This document shows positions 1 through 10,763 of a DNA stretch of 64,000 nt, in pieces (within the stretch, counting starts at the first letter, position 1; the number at the start of each line of letters is the position of its first letter). The stretch spans positions 62,001 through 126,000 of the forward strand of contig JAMKCH010011930.1 of the NCBI GenBank assembly GCA_023653785.1, read 5' to 3'. A model generated the notes under the pieces. It was not told the DNA's origin. It did no database searches and saw only the letters and a program-made list of their open reading frames with translations. Made by a program: the position numbers and the translations under genes. This DNA comes from Ophioderma brevispina. Taxonomy: Eukaryota > Echinodermata > Ophiuroidea > Amphilepidida > Ophiodermatidae.

Positions 1-22
1 TAAGTGGTATCTTTATGCGTTA

Positions 23-426
23 AGGCCAGTGAAAATGGAAAGAATTATTTGATTTTTATAAGCGGACTTAGGGATTACCAGATCAGGATGGTGCTCTAAG
101 TTTTCTAACAAATCGCGTTTTTGCACTTTTACAATGCTTGTCCTCATACTAATCATTGCGTGAAATAGCTAAGCTCAAAATCAATGCCCTAAATAAAAAA
201 ATCACAACTTTGTATTAAAATTCCCGATCTGGAATTTTTTTATACACAGTATCCTATAGTGCATTATACTACACGTAAATGTTTAGTAAACATCTTTAAT
301 ACATAAAAACGTAAAATTCAAACTTCATCTTAAACTTTTAATATGACTATCTTTAGTTTTAGTTCAGTATTTTTAATTCATACACAAAAAATATAGTTTG
401 AAATCTCTGAGTCACAGAGTCAGCCT
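23..426 (-). repeat. MITE, TTAA-type family 1, minus-strand copy
   Basis: This segment aligns in reverse complement, with many substitutions and indels, to the elements at 16740-17106 and 30514-30870. The right end reads AGTCAGCCT followed by TTAA (427-430), the inverted terminus of this family. The left end near 20-25 (TTAAGGCCAGTG) is more decayed. Shared internal landmarks include the TTCCCGATCTGGAA block near 222-236. It has no coding capacity. A 4-bp TTAA target is known for piggyBac and Kolobok transposons; assignment to either is inference. Confidence 0.6.
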
Positions 427-802
427 TTAATATGGCATGTACATTACTTTAGCATTTTTCTTATATTGTTTCTTCTTTTCTTTTATGTACTCATTCAACT
501 CTTCCAGAAACTGATGCCAAATTATTTTTGAGATGTTATACTGCCTTTCATTATGTGACTCTGCGTCTGCATTCTTCATTCAACTTAAAGAAGTACAGCA
601 AAAACAGATATTGCCGGCAACACAAAATCACTGGTCGCATTGATATCACTGCCATGAGCTAGCTTTCATAAAAAATCAAATGACATTAAGTTCTTCTGGA
701 ACACTCTTAGAAAAAGTGCAACTTAGAACTCTTTTATCACGTATGATTCCTAACCTAGGTCTTATAGGCTGTTTTAAGCTTCAATACTAGAACATAAAAA
801 CT

Positions 803-885
803 TCCTTTTTAGCTTAGATGGTACACGCCTGCCTGGCAATGGAAAGCTCCCCCGTTCAAATCACGGTCAAGAAAATTTTTCAATA
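803..885 (+). repeat. tRNA-like segment (SINE head remnant)
   Basis: A box-A-like stretch TAGCTTAGATGGT (810-822) puts T8, G10, A14, G18 and G19 where a tRNA would have them. A box-B-like GTTCAAATCACG lies about 38 bases downstream, at the spacing of a class III promoter. The acceptor and T stems pair only partly, so this is more likely a tRNA-derived SINE remnant than a working tRNA gene. No second copy is seen in the window. Confidence 0.35.
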
Positions 886-1739
886 CCTCGCCATCTCAAG
901 GGAAATCCAAATAATGTGTTGCATCGCAGGTAGCTATGAAATGATCTTCCCATATACAAGCAGCACGTGTGCAATACTGTAAAATGTGTGTAGAAACCTT
1001 ACAGAAAATAGCGTAATGAAAAGCAAATATATTCACATTTTATTCACGTTTCCTTTTTATTTAAAAGCTTCCGGGCTAAATCAGAGGCATAGGAACTTTT
1101 CAATGCACGATGGGTTTAGTCGTAATTAAAAATTGTGAATTTATGGCATCTTTGTGAAAATTGACATAATAAGATTCGTCTGTATAGTCAGGGATAATAA
1201 CATAAAAAAATGTGTGTGATTAATTTTCGGTAACCGTGAACAATCCGTATCTATACTTGTAGCATCACAGTGGATTTGATGGAGTGAGTGGTGTTTAACT
1301 TAACATTTTTTTAAATAGTCAAAAATACTCATTATACCTTTGCTTCCCGGCCATTGTCAGACTGACCTAGTTTGGTTACAATAGGCGATCGAAGACGCAT
1401 TTCAAACTACCCTATATCGAAATGTTAGTATTTAGGATTGTAAAAAATAATTCTTGGCACATTTCATTATGTTTATATAAAGTTGTTCTGTGAAGAAATA
1501 TAAAGGAGGTAGAAGGTAGTAGAACATATTCCAGCACAACTAAAAGACAGCTATATGCTATATTTTGCACTTTTGCCTCATTTTTCTCTGAATAACTGAA
1601 ATGCCACAACAGACTATACGTAGACGTTTAAAGAAAACTGAGCATGTAGGCTATCTTTTGTGTAGGCTATCTTTTGAAAGAGCCATCAATTTTATCAAAG
1701 GCGTGAGTTTCGAAGCCAAATTATTGGCTGAAATATCTG
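886..1739. other. Unassigned AT-rich sequence
   Basis: No coding segment, repeat unit or RNA could be supported here. Short open frames lack codon character or splice context. The 5' part of the downstream transposase relic may extend into the last 100 bases. Confidence 0.5.
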
Positions 1740-2620
1740 CATTTTGATGGTGGAACAACACGTGGAAGTCCTTCAAGGAGAATTGTTTTATAATTAAAAA
1801 CCTAATGGAAGCAATTTACTTGTCCAAAAGCCAGAAATAGGCATTGGTCTGCGAATGATGAAAAAGTTGAGACACAAGATCGCCATCTCAAATAATATGC
1901 TTAGATGAAACATGGATTAACAGTAATGATCGTCCATCAAAATAATTGACTGTTAAGGCATTCCTATTCCCTGCGGGAGCCAGACAAAGACTTATTATAG
2001 CAGGTCTATGCTGAAAATTTTGTACTTGAAGCGAAGTTGAATTTCCTTTCGAAAAAAGTCAATGATTATCACGACGAATGAACGGAATAGTAAACATTTG
2101 AAGTTAGGAGCAAAGGTGTTCCCAACATTCCATCGCTAGGAATTATTAATTATGTAAAGCCACGCAGCTTTCATAACATAAAGTCAAAAGAACACCAATA
2201 ACAGTGATAATGAAACTTGGTTTCAAAACAAAAACGTGACATTTTCTTCATATTCAAAAAGATGAAACTGTATAATCTATTCAGAATTAACAAACCATCT
2301 TCATCAAAATACAGAATGGATGGGTTGGCAATCAAAAGAGGAGCATGAAATTATTCGTCTTCAATCGTGCTATCAACCCGAGAGAACTGACATGGTATTA
2401 AATCAAAGACTAAGTAGCTAAAAACAGCAGCAAAATTAAATCCATACAAAAATTGGCCGATGACACTCTTGAAAATGTATCAGCAATAGACTGGAAAAAT
2501 ACAATCGAACATGTAGATTGAAATGAAGAATCGCACTGGGGCAAGGAACATATTTTGGACATAGACCTCAATCAAATTCTCATAAAACTTGTCGAGGAAT
2601 GTCGTGTAATGAGAATTTCT
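1740..2620 (+). pseudogene. IS630/Tc1-mariner-like DDE transposase pseudogene
   Basis: Frame-by-frame reading gives an eroded transposase. In order: CLDETWINSND (about 1898-1930; first catalytic Asp at 1904); PAGARQRLIIAG (1972-2008), matching the family's conserved P-G-K-RLI segment; FVLEAKLNF followed by DYHDE (2064-2078); VPNIPS and YVKPRSFHNIKSKE (about 2112-2195), where the second Asp motif should be but is lost; ELTW (2384-2395; third catalytic Glu at 2384) followed by IKD.VAKNSSKIKSIQ; then LADDTLENVSAIDWKN and IEHVD, the usual C-terminal helix. Several stops and frame changes mean it cannot make an active enzyme. Motif order and spacing match eukaryotic IS630-like DDE transposases. 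The exact subfamily is not determined, and no terminal inverted repeats were recognised. Confidence 0.62.
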
Positions 2621-2654
2621 GAATTTTGCTCTTATGAATGAAAACCGTGCATAG

Positions 2655-2790
2655 TCATCAAACATAGTTTTTGGATGAATAAGCATTTTTCTGATGGTGG
2701 TGTGGGGTTTCATAGCTGAGAGAATGTTATATTTTTGAGAGATCTGCTGATTCTTTCTGACAATCCAGCCACATCTGACCGTCACGTCTC
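2655..2790 (-). pseudogene. Penelope-like element fragment, inverted orientation
   Basis: Read on the minus strand, this encodes the connector region of a Penelope-like element: GLSERISRSLKNITFS in one frame, then KYNILSAMKPHTTIRKMLIH after a frame change. It duplicates, inverted, the segment at about 3040-3140 of the adjoining plus-strand fragment. The two abut near 2790. Inverted or tandem partial self-copies are known for this retroelement class, so this looks like insertion-associated structure. It is non-coding now. Confidence 0.6.
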
Positions 2791-3540
2791 ATCACCCTCT
2801 CCACCAGAAGTTCGGTGTCGTACGCGCCTTCCTCTTGAACAGGGAAAACAGAATAGTAACAGAGGAGGAGGATAGAAACAAAGAAGATCACCATATCAGA
2901 CCAGCTCTAGCCAAATAGGCTATCCTAAATTGTCCATTGACAAAGTAAAAAAACAAAATGAGGAAAAAAAATCAACCCAGGAAACTTGACGAAAAAAGAT
3001 CAACAGAAGACAAGAGCAGCGTGGTTGTTATCCCCTATATGGCTGGATTGTCAGAAATAATCAGCAGATTTATCAAAAACATAACATTTCCTCAGCCATG
3101 AAACCTCACACCACAATCCGAAAAATGCTTGTTCATCTAAAAGACAAACTGGACCTAACTCAAACACTAAATTGTGTGTATGAAATGCGGGAATTTCAAT
3201 CTAACATACGTCGGTGAAACCAAACGCACCTTCGGTACCCGTCTCAAAGAACACAAAAGAGAAGCGGACAAATGCAGCCATCAAAATTACACTAGAGATG
3301 AAAAGAGAAGAATCGGAAAGGCAATTCAAAAACTCTGCTATATCAGACCATGTTGCCCGGGCTAATCGTTATCAATTAGGGGTCAAAACTATTTACTTAA
3401 ATAGGGAGAGTGATAGAAAAGCACGCTGGATAAGGGGGTCCGTTTGGATAAGAAAGAGAGTTGGCAGACAGTCATGAACCGCAATGAGGTTTCAACTTGA
3501 GTCACATTTATGATCCACTGCTGGAAGCTGGTACAAAATC
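2791..3540 (+). pseudogene. Penelope-like retroelement: RT end plus GIY-YIG endonuclease (decayed)
   Basis: The 3' part of a Penelope-like element, in order: the end of the reverse transcriptase (HQKFGVVRAFLLNRENRI, then EDRNKEDHHIRPAL and GYPKLSIDKVKKQ); a connector (SSVVVIPYMAGLSEIISR, then NISSAMKPHTTIRKMLVH); and a GIY-YIG domain (CMKCGNFNLTYVGETKRTFG, TRLKEHKREADK). A C-terminal tail follows (NRESDRKARWIRGSVWIRKR, MNRNE, LSHIYDPLLE). At least four frame changes and an internal stop break it. The 5' half with the catalytic RT motifs is absent. The GIY-YIG endonuclease nicks target DNA in this class. The domain order strongly supports the call. Confidence 0.75.
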
Positions 3541-5063
3541 TAATACCATACCATTGTAGGTGACATCTTTTCCCGCCAGTCAGCTGTCATGGCTGTTGGA
3601 TTACAATAACATTAACTTTGAGAAGGATAGTGGTACACCATCGAAACTGTCAGCAAAAACAATAAGTTTTTGGCTTGGTTTTGATCACAATGAACTGCTA
3701 TTAAATTAGTTGGACTACAAAAATACCTGATGGACCACATTCAAGATTTTTCTTTGTCAATTTATCTAAAACATACCTCTCTACCTCTCTCTCCAGTGAT
3801 TTTCTCACGCTTTTCTGCATCCTATTCTTTATTCCTTTGGAGAAGGTACCTCCGAGGTTGACGCATTCTACAATGAGCTGTAATTTCTTTACAGGATTTA
3901 TTCTCCTTTCTTATTTTAATATATTAGTTTCAAAAATGCTTTGGTTAAATGAAAGGAAATTAACAGCAGTTACCATGGTAATCACCTAAGTCAAGAACCT
4001 TGTACAAATACCGGAAGTCGTTGGGGTAACGAATTAAGAAACAAGAGCTTAGTAGTATTATACTCCGAAGAACAATGAATAAGATTCGTGGTTGAATTCA
4101 ATTCCCAAAAATCTCAACGATTTTGTGATCAAAGACAGATTTTGTGATCAAAGAAAGAAGATGAGTCGAGTGGAAGCAGATTTTAATCGGGCTGCGAGTA
4201 AAACAGTCTGATTGAGTTCATGTGACAATATCTATTTCAAGATTTATTTCTCCGGGGACAAGACGTGCACGTGTGTGCATCTTTCTCCAAATTTGTAGCG
4301 TTTCAAGAAAAAAAGAGAAGGATACGTAATGGCAAGAATCAATAGTGATGGCATACGCTAAATGTAATTCACACGTGAACATGGTTACAATTAAGCCACT
4401 AGCATGCGCCATACTGTTAGACTTGTGGGTACCAAAAATATATAAGCAGGGTGAAAACATTGAGTACGACATTTCCAAATTGGCCAAATTGTGATCTGTC
4501 AGCCGTCTAGTGTTCCAGTTATTTACATTTAGTATAGTATTTTGGGCGGTGGGTGATCAAACCTACGTGATTTGGAGTCTTGTTAGAGTGTATAACTGCT
4601 ATTAGAATGACAGGCCTTCTAGCTAATTGAATGGATACAAGACCAAATATGAAAGGCGTGATTCTCTTATAGAAAATACTCAAAATGCAGTATCTACATC
4701 TTCACGCTTTAACCAGGGATTACTTTGACTAAGCAAAGTCATTCCCTCATTTAGGTTTTTTTATTATTACTATTAAACATGTCAAAATCGTATGTGTTTG
4801 AATCAGAACGTTGAACACATTAGTATAAGAACAAACATGCTCAGTCTTAGATTACTACTTCTACTTTTTAATGTCTGGGCTCTTGAAAATCTTGTCGCTA
4901 TTTTGGATTGATATCAATCCAAGTAACTGATTTGATTGTTGAGACCTCGCAAGGCCAAGCCACTGTTTGTTTCGCGCTAACTCAATTTTGCTTTTGAAAA
5001 ACAAAACAAAAACAAGTGCAACTTATTATTCTCATGACCAGCGACTTTTAATGGTGAGTTTAA
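3541..5063. other. Unassigned AT-rich sequence
   Basis: No gene or clear repeat could be supported. At the right end, TTAA followed by AGGAGCACGAGAACAT (5060-5079) resembles the left terminus of the TTAA-type element at 48149, so a truncated element may begin there and run into the tandem duplication. Confidence 0.45.
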
Positions 5064-6059
5064 AGGAGCACGAGAACATATCACTCGGATACGTTCTCTA
5101 TATGTTTTTGAAAATAGCAAATGTAGTTATGTTTAAAGCACCAAAATGTCTCAATATATCCCTGACGTCCCTTAGCTGCATTTAAATGCACTTCTGAAAA
5201 AAAATAATCACGGATCGGACCCCCTGCCTTGGTTAGGGGGAATTGACCTTAGATCTATATAACAAGAAAATAACGCTACCTCACTTTTTTGCGGTAATCA
5301 TCAGATTTTCCTCTAGGGGCGTTTAGGGATATACATAGAATAGTCGGTGATATAATTTACACTCATTCCGTGCTTTTACAAATATGTTCTCTAGCAAATA
5401 TGTTCTCTGTAGCAAAAACTTTATAGATTCGGGTCAAGAAGGGGGTTAGAAGTGAAAATAAGCTATATACTATAGGTTGGGTCATGCCAGTGTGCATTTA
5501 AAGAAACTACGCGTCAAAATACACAATATTCTTTTCATGCATAAATACATCAGCCTCGGCCTATTTAATTCGGATGTAGACTAGTACACAGATAACAATC
5601 ATGTAAAAATCTCAGATTTGAATGAAATCGAGGGCGTGATTCACACAAAATGTCCTCGTGTCACTGTAATGTTACGTATACTATTACTATATCATTTGTC
5701 ATACAAAAATTTAATTATTACTTTATTTATTGACAATTACAGCTTTAAAGTTCATTCATGAATAGAGCACCCCACCCCACCCACCCAAAAATGAAAGCAC
5801 GCAGAAATCTTCGTCACTGCATTTCATCTATATGCACCTTTTTATCTTACCATTCTGCAGAACCGAAAGACTTAACACTAGCACCACGTGTAATCGAAGA
5901 AAACATTTTAGACTTCAAGACCGCACGTTAAAGAAACACTGCTACATTTTGAAAAGAGTGCACCCTCAAAGTTTTTAAAATCCATTTTTTATGGTTGCAA
6001 TGCTTTTACATGTGTTAAAAATGTTAATTCTCACCTGAAATGATTAAGCCCAATAAGCC

Positions 6060-6366
6060 AAATCGGCATTGTAACTTCCGGTAATATTTTTAGGACTCCT
6101 GACCTTTCACCCCGTCAATATTTCAGGAAAATTGCCTTTTGGTAATTTCTAAAAATAGTTCTAAGATATGTTTTGATATTTAAAAATGCAAAACATGTTT
6201 TACTTCATTTAAATAATTTATGGCATATTTCTTATTGACTATATTGCTGGAATAGTTCTAAAAACATAATTATTAAAACCATAATCTTGATTTGTCAAAG
6301 GTCAGGAGTCCTAAAAATTCGCAAAACCTTCCCACAATATGCATCACAAATCTGTAATGCCGATTT
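6060..6366. repeat. 307-bp foldback element; second copy at 7801-8107
   Basis: Outer ends AAATCGGCATT (6060-6070) and AATGCCGATTT (6356-6366) are exact inverted copies. An inner pair of perfect 21-bp arms lies at 6087-6107 and 6297-6317 (core AGGACTCCTGACC). It is non-coding and MITE-like. It is duplicated with unit A. No target duplication was identified. Confidence 0.65.
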
Positions 6367-6733
6367 CGCTTATTCAACACCTTTATGTGTAAATGGAATG
6401 ATTTTGTACAAAGTATACTCTGTTTTACCTATCCGTCACCTCTGTGGTTAAAGATCAATGAGTTCCATGATGTTCTTGAAATGAGTGGATTTTAAAATAC
6501 ATTTGGTGATAAAATACAATGTATTTACAGTCAAGGTCAAAATCATAGTAAATATTTTACATCATGATACTTGTGTGTACTATTATACAGCATTTTGTGT
6601 CGTCTGCCTGAATTGAAAAGAAGATGTAAAATTAGACTCAATTGAAAAGTTGATGTTCATTGGAACCAAACATGATTTTTTGGATATTACACGGAAACCC
6701 TCATTTGTTTATGAGGTCAAAGCTCACATATCA

Positions 6734-6746
6734 AGGTCAAAGGTCA
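6734..6746 (+). promoter_or_regulatory. Perfect DR1 nuclear-receptor half-site pair (also 8475, 11643)
   Basis: AGGTCA-A-AGGTCA is the consensus direct repeat with one-base spacing bound by RXR, HNF4 and COUP-TF type receptors. It occurs three times because it lies in the segment shared by duplications A and B. Another half-site-like AGGTCAAAGCTCA lies just upstream. Regulatory use is unproven; no gene is adjacent. Confidence 0.4.
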
Positions 6747-6822
6747 CATGAGGCCTATACTTCACAACCCGCGATATACTACTATATCATGAAGTTAATA
6801 GGATCCCAAAACTTGGCTTTCC

Positions 6823-8563
6823 CTCGGATACGTTCTCTATATGTTTTTGAAAATAGCAAATGTAGTTATGTTTAAAGCACCAAAATGTCTCAATATATCC
6901 CTGACGTCCCTTAGCTGCATTTAAATGCACTTCTGAAAAAAAAATAATCACGGATCGGACCCCCTGCCTTGGTTAGGGGGAATTGACCTTAGATCTATAT
7001 AACAAGAAAAATAACGCTACCTCACTTTTTTGCGGTAATCATCAGATTTTCCTCTAGGGGCGTTTAGGGATATACATAGAATAGTCGGTGATATAATTTA
7101 CACTCATTCCGTGCTTTTACAAATATGTTCTCTAGCAAATATGTTCTCTGTAGCAAAAACTTTATAGATTCGGGTCAAGAAGGGGGTTAGAAGTGAAAAT
7201 AAGCTATATACTATAGGTTGGGTCATGCCAGTGTGCATTTAAAGAAACTACGCGTCAAAATACACAATATTCTTTTCATGCATAAATACATCAGCCTCGG
7301 CCTATTTAATTCGGATGTAGACTAGTACACAGATAACAATCATGTAAAAATCTCAGATTTGAATGAAATCGAGGGCGTGATTCACACAAAATGTCCTCGT
7401 GTCACTGTAATGTTACGTATACTATTACTATATCATTTGTCATACAAAAATTTAATTATTACTTTATTTATTGACAATTACAGCTTTAAAGTTCATTCAT
7501 GAATAGAGCACCCCACCCCACCCACCCAAAAATGAAAGCACGCAGAAATCTTCGTCACTGCATTTCATCTATATGCACCTTTTTATCTTACCATTCTGCA
7601 GAACCGAAAGACTTAACACTAGCACCACGTGTAATCGAAGAAAACATTTTAGACTTCAAGACCGCACGTTAAAGAAACACTGCTACATTTTGAAAAGAGT
7701 GCACCCTCAAAGTTTTTAAAATCCATTTTTTATGGTTGCAATGCTTTTACATGTGTTAAAAATGTTAATTCTCACCTGAAATGATTAAGCCCAATAAGCC
7801 AAATCGGCATTGTAACTTCCGGTAATATTTTTAGGACTCCTGACCTTTCACCCCGTCAATATTTCAGGAAAATTGCCTTTTGGTAATTTCTAAAAATAGT
7901 TCTAAGATATGTTTTGATATTTAAAAATGCAAAACATGTTTTACTTCATTTAAATAATTTATGGCATATTTCTTATTGACTATATTGCTGGAATAGTTCT
8001 AAAAACATAATTATTAAAACCATAATCTTGATTTGTCAAAGGTCAGGAGTCCTAAAAATTCGCAAAACCTTCCCACAATATGCATCACAAATCTGTAATG
8101 CCGATTTCGCTTATTCAACACCTTTATGTGTAAATGGAATGATTTTGTACAAAGTATACTCTGTTTTACCTATCCGTCACCTCTGTGGTTAAAGATCAAT
8201 GAGTTCCATGATGTTCTTGAAATGAGTGGATTTTAAAATACATTTGGTGATAAAATACAATGTATTTACAGTCAAGGTCAAAATCATAGTAAATATTTTA
8301 CATCATGATACTTGTGTGTACTATTATACAGCATTTTGTGTCGTCTGCCTGAATTGAAAAGAAGATGTAAAATTAGACTCAATTGAAAAGTTGATGTTCA
8401 TTGGAACCAAACATGATTTTTTGGATATTACACGGAAACCCTCATTTGTTTATGAGGTCAAAGCTCACATATCAAGGTCAAAGGTCACATGAGGCCTATA
8501 CTTCACAACCCGCGATATACTACTATATCATGAAGTTAATAGGATCCCAAAACTTGGCTTTCC
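6823..8563 (+). repeat. Tandem duplication A, copy 2 (1741 bp)
   Basis: Second copy of the 1.74-kb unit, offset 1739-1741 from copy 1. After the final CTC (8564-8566) the sequence departs into CTGGTGCATG instead of starting a third unit. Its last 297 bases (from 8270) are also the start of tandem duplication B and so recur at 11438-11734. Confidence 0.9.
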
Positions 8564-8940
8564 CTCCTGGTGCATGTAAGATTAATGTAATGCAGTTTGA
8601 ATTCTAACTGTGGGTAATATGCTTTTGTTAGTTACCATGGTTATGGTTTCTGGCAAGCTCCACATCATTGATTACAATACTAAGTGCTATATTTAATGGA
8701 TCTTTATTTTATTTAAAAAATAATGAAATAAAGGATCAATATTTATGTTGGGTCTTTAGAATAGAACAGTTTGAATGCAAAATCTTTGAATAAATTTATA
8801 AAGCTTAACTCGCTTCAAGGGTTACTTAGTCAATAATATGGGCTACTGGGTCGGCCCTTGGCTGGCCAAGAAACGACTGCCTACACACTTAGTCATCTAT
8901 TGCTATGGTATTAATATATCCAATATATCCTAACACCATT

Positions 8941-9017
8941 AAATAATAATAATAATATATTGGCTTTTATAAAGCGCCATTTCATCTAGATCACAGCGCT
9001 GTTGCCTATTATTATTA
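8941..9017 (+). repeat. AAT-flanked GCGCC/GCGCT hairpin motif
   Basis: (AAT)n, then TATTGGCTTTTATAAAGCGCC, a short spacer, CAGCGCTG and (ATT)n. The same layout is at 9506 on, 12109 on, 12674 on and, diverged, at 55926-56041. AAT/ATT microsatellites flanking an AGCGC hairpin suggest a small interspersed element; its class is unknown to me. Confidence 0.5.
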
Positions 9018-9155
9018 CGCTGCCGTCAGGAAATTAAAAAAAAAAAAAAAAAAAATTCTGGCAAGCTCCACATCATTGATTACAATACTAAGTGCTATAT
9101 TTAATGGATCTTTATTTTATTTAAAAAATAATGAAATAAAGGATCAATATTTATG

Positions 9156-9306
9156 GGTAGACGTTTCATATAGAAGTCCCATTGATGCAAATGAGGTATT
9201 ACAATTGATTCCGTCAAGCGCTGTATGACGTTGTGCAGTAGCGCTTGACGGAATGAATGGCAATACCTCATTTGCATCAATGGGACTTCTATATGAAACG
9301 TCTACC
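9156..9306. mobile_element. 151-bp hairpin MITE with 8-bp target duplication
   Basis: The arms are 67 bp with three mismatches around a 17-bp loop. The ends are GGTAGACGTTTC...GAAACGTCTACC. It is flanked by TATTTATG at 9148-9155 and 9307-9314. The sister repeat at 8740-8747 has a single TATTTATG and no element: an empty site. An 8-bp duplication is typical of hAT and P-type transposons. The element has no coding capacity and would need a transposase from elsewhere. Confidence 0.88.
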
Positions 9307-10320
9307 TATTTATGTTGGGTCTTTAGAATAGAACAGTTTGAATGCAAAATCTTTGAATAAATTTATAAAGCTTAACTCGCTTCAAGGGTTAATTAGTCAA
9401 TAATATGGGCTACTGGGTCGGCCCTTGGCTGGCCAAGAAACGACTGCCTACACACTTAGTCATCTATTGCTATGGTATTAATATATCCAATATATCCTAA
9501 CACCATTAAATAATAATAATAATATATTGGCTTTTATAAAGCGCCATTTCATCTAGATCACAGCGCTGTTGCCTATTTTTATTACGCTGCATGCCGTCAG
9601 GAAATCGTCACAATCATTTTGCTGTAAATGAGCCTAGTGAAATCAGGGGATGGCCCGATTTCAGTATATAAAGTTTTCATCTTGATAGAATGGCCTTCAC
9701 TCCAAAATCTCCAAAGTTTCGCGCCGATATTTCAAATAATTTTGATGTGAAAGCCCCATAATGGAGCACATTATTGCTCATAACTTCCAAACCAAACATC
9801 CTTTAGCCTAATAATATTTCACTGGATAAATGAGAAAAATAGTAGGTTTCTTCAGATACGAACATTTTTACAACTAGTAGAATATGGAATTCTAAGGTCG
9901 AATCTTTTAGCGATCGGGCCATGGCCCTTTAGGGCTTTTCGCGAAAGCGTTTACCAGTTCTCTTCCAAATATGACAAAACGATAAATTTTGACAAGAAGC
10001 TAAAAATAGTATTTATTTTCAGTTTTTGAATACGAATATAAATATCAAGTTATTATTCCAAACTCTAGTATTTCGGACCATTTTTAATGACAAAGAATGG
10101 AATCCAATCTAACTTCCATAAAGTACTTCCTGTGGGATCCCGATATTACTTTGCAGAAACTCGCTGCAGGTTGACAGAAAATTGAATGAAAGTGTGACGC
10201 GATAAGCCACCATGTTACCAACCCTTAAGGACTTCTTTAATAGATGGAGTATTGAGGCGATTACGTTATTGAACTAAAACGTGAACGTGAGCGGCAAACA
10301 TTCAAATTTTCAAATGCCAC

Positions 10321-10763
10321 TTACTAATAAGAAATCTGGCAGACATTTGAAAAATATGCGTCGCCAAATTGTGTACCCCATAGCTCACTTTACTCCGTGT
10401 TTCACCCATTTTCATTTATATTCTATGGCTCTTCCAATAGTATTCCATGGTTCACCCAATTATATCCCACGACCTTCACAATTGTGTCCATGGCTCGCAT
10501 AGTTGTATCCAAGAGGAGCTATAGTGTTCTTCCCACAACGCATTTCTTTCAATGCAAATTTTGCACTGGTTTTCACATGAATTTATAGTGACAAGTAGTG
10601 ACAACAAGTACCTAAATTGCAAAATTGGGATGTGTTCTGTTCATTTAGGTACTTTTTGTCACCATAGACTCATGCGACAAACAGTGCAAAAATTGTATTG
10701 GAGGAATTGCATTGTGGGAAGAACACTATACTTCCTCTATTGTATCCTATGAGATATATTATT
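10321..10763 (+). repeat. 443-bp internal repeat R (also 13489-13931, 14340-14782; partial 11172-11437)
   Basis: Begins TTACTAATAAGAAATCTGGC and ends near GATATATTATT. It includes several degenerate 22-24-bp minisatellite units and a 211-bp foldback. Copies after poly(A)21 (11172, 14340) share a CTCCCC variant where the others have CTTCCC, so those two form one lineage. The partial copy stops at the duplication B joint. Confidence 0.85.
10520..10730. mobile_element. 211-bp foldback MITE inside repeat R (also 13688-13898, 14539-14749)
   Basis: Outer arms TATAGTGTTCTTCCCACAA (10520-10538) and the inverted TTGTGGGAAGAACACTATA (10712-10730), with inner arms around AAGTACCTAAAT and ATTTAGGTACTT. 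TA at each edge could be a TA target duplication (Tc1/mariner style), but it lies within the palindrome, so this is uncertain. A half copy at 11371-11437 ends exactly at the joint of duplication B. Confidence 0.7.

Larger units (their letters stand above)
5084..6822 (+). repeat. Tandem duplication A, copy 1 (1739 bp)
   Basis: This segment is repeated almost exactly at 6823-8563. The differences seen are about two extra A bases in homopolymers of copy 2. The joint is marked by a shared CTC at 5084, 6823 and 8564. The unit contains a foldback (6060-6366), a small CCCCCT/AGGGGG hairpin near 5220 and a perfect DR1 motif. No coding region is seen. Near-identity implies either a very recent duplication or a false assembly duplication. 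A diverged relative of its first part lies at 38870-39062. Confidence 0.9.
8648..9602 (+). repeat. Internal direct repeat with poly(A)20 joint (again at 11816-12770)
   Basis: Bases 8648-9034 recur at 9056-9602. The second copy additionally holds the 151-bp MITE plus its 8-bp target duplication, and a 4-base difference (ATGC) near its end. The two copies are joined by exactly 20 A (9036-9055). Each copy carries an AAT-rich stretch with a GCGCC...GCGCT hairpin. The same structure is present in copy 2 of duplication B. Confidence 0.85.

Noticed and set aside
6660..6875. 71-codon frame recurring as 68 codons at 8401 and 11569
   Set aside because: Copies come from duplications A and B; the end changes at the joints; no domain or splice signal.
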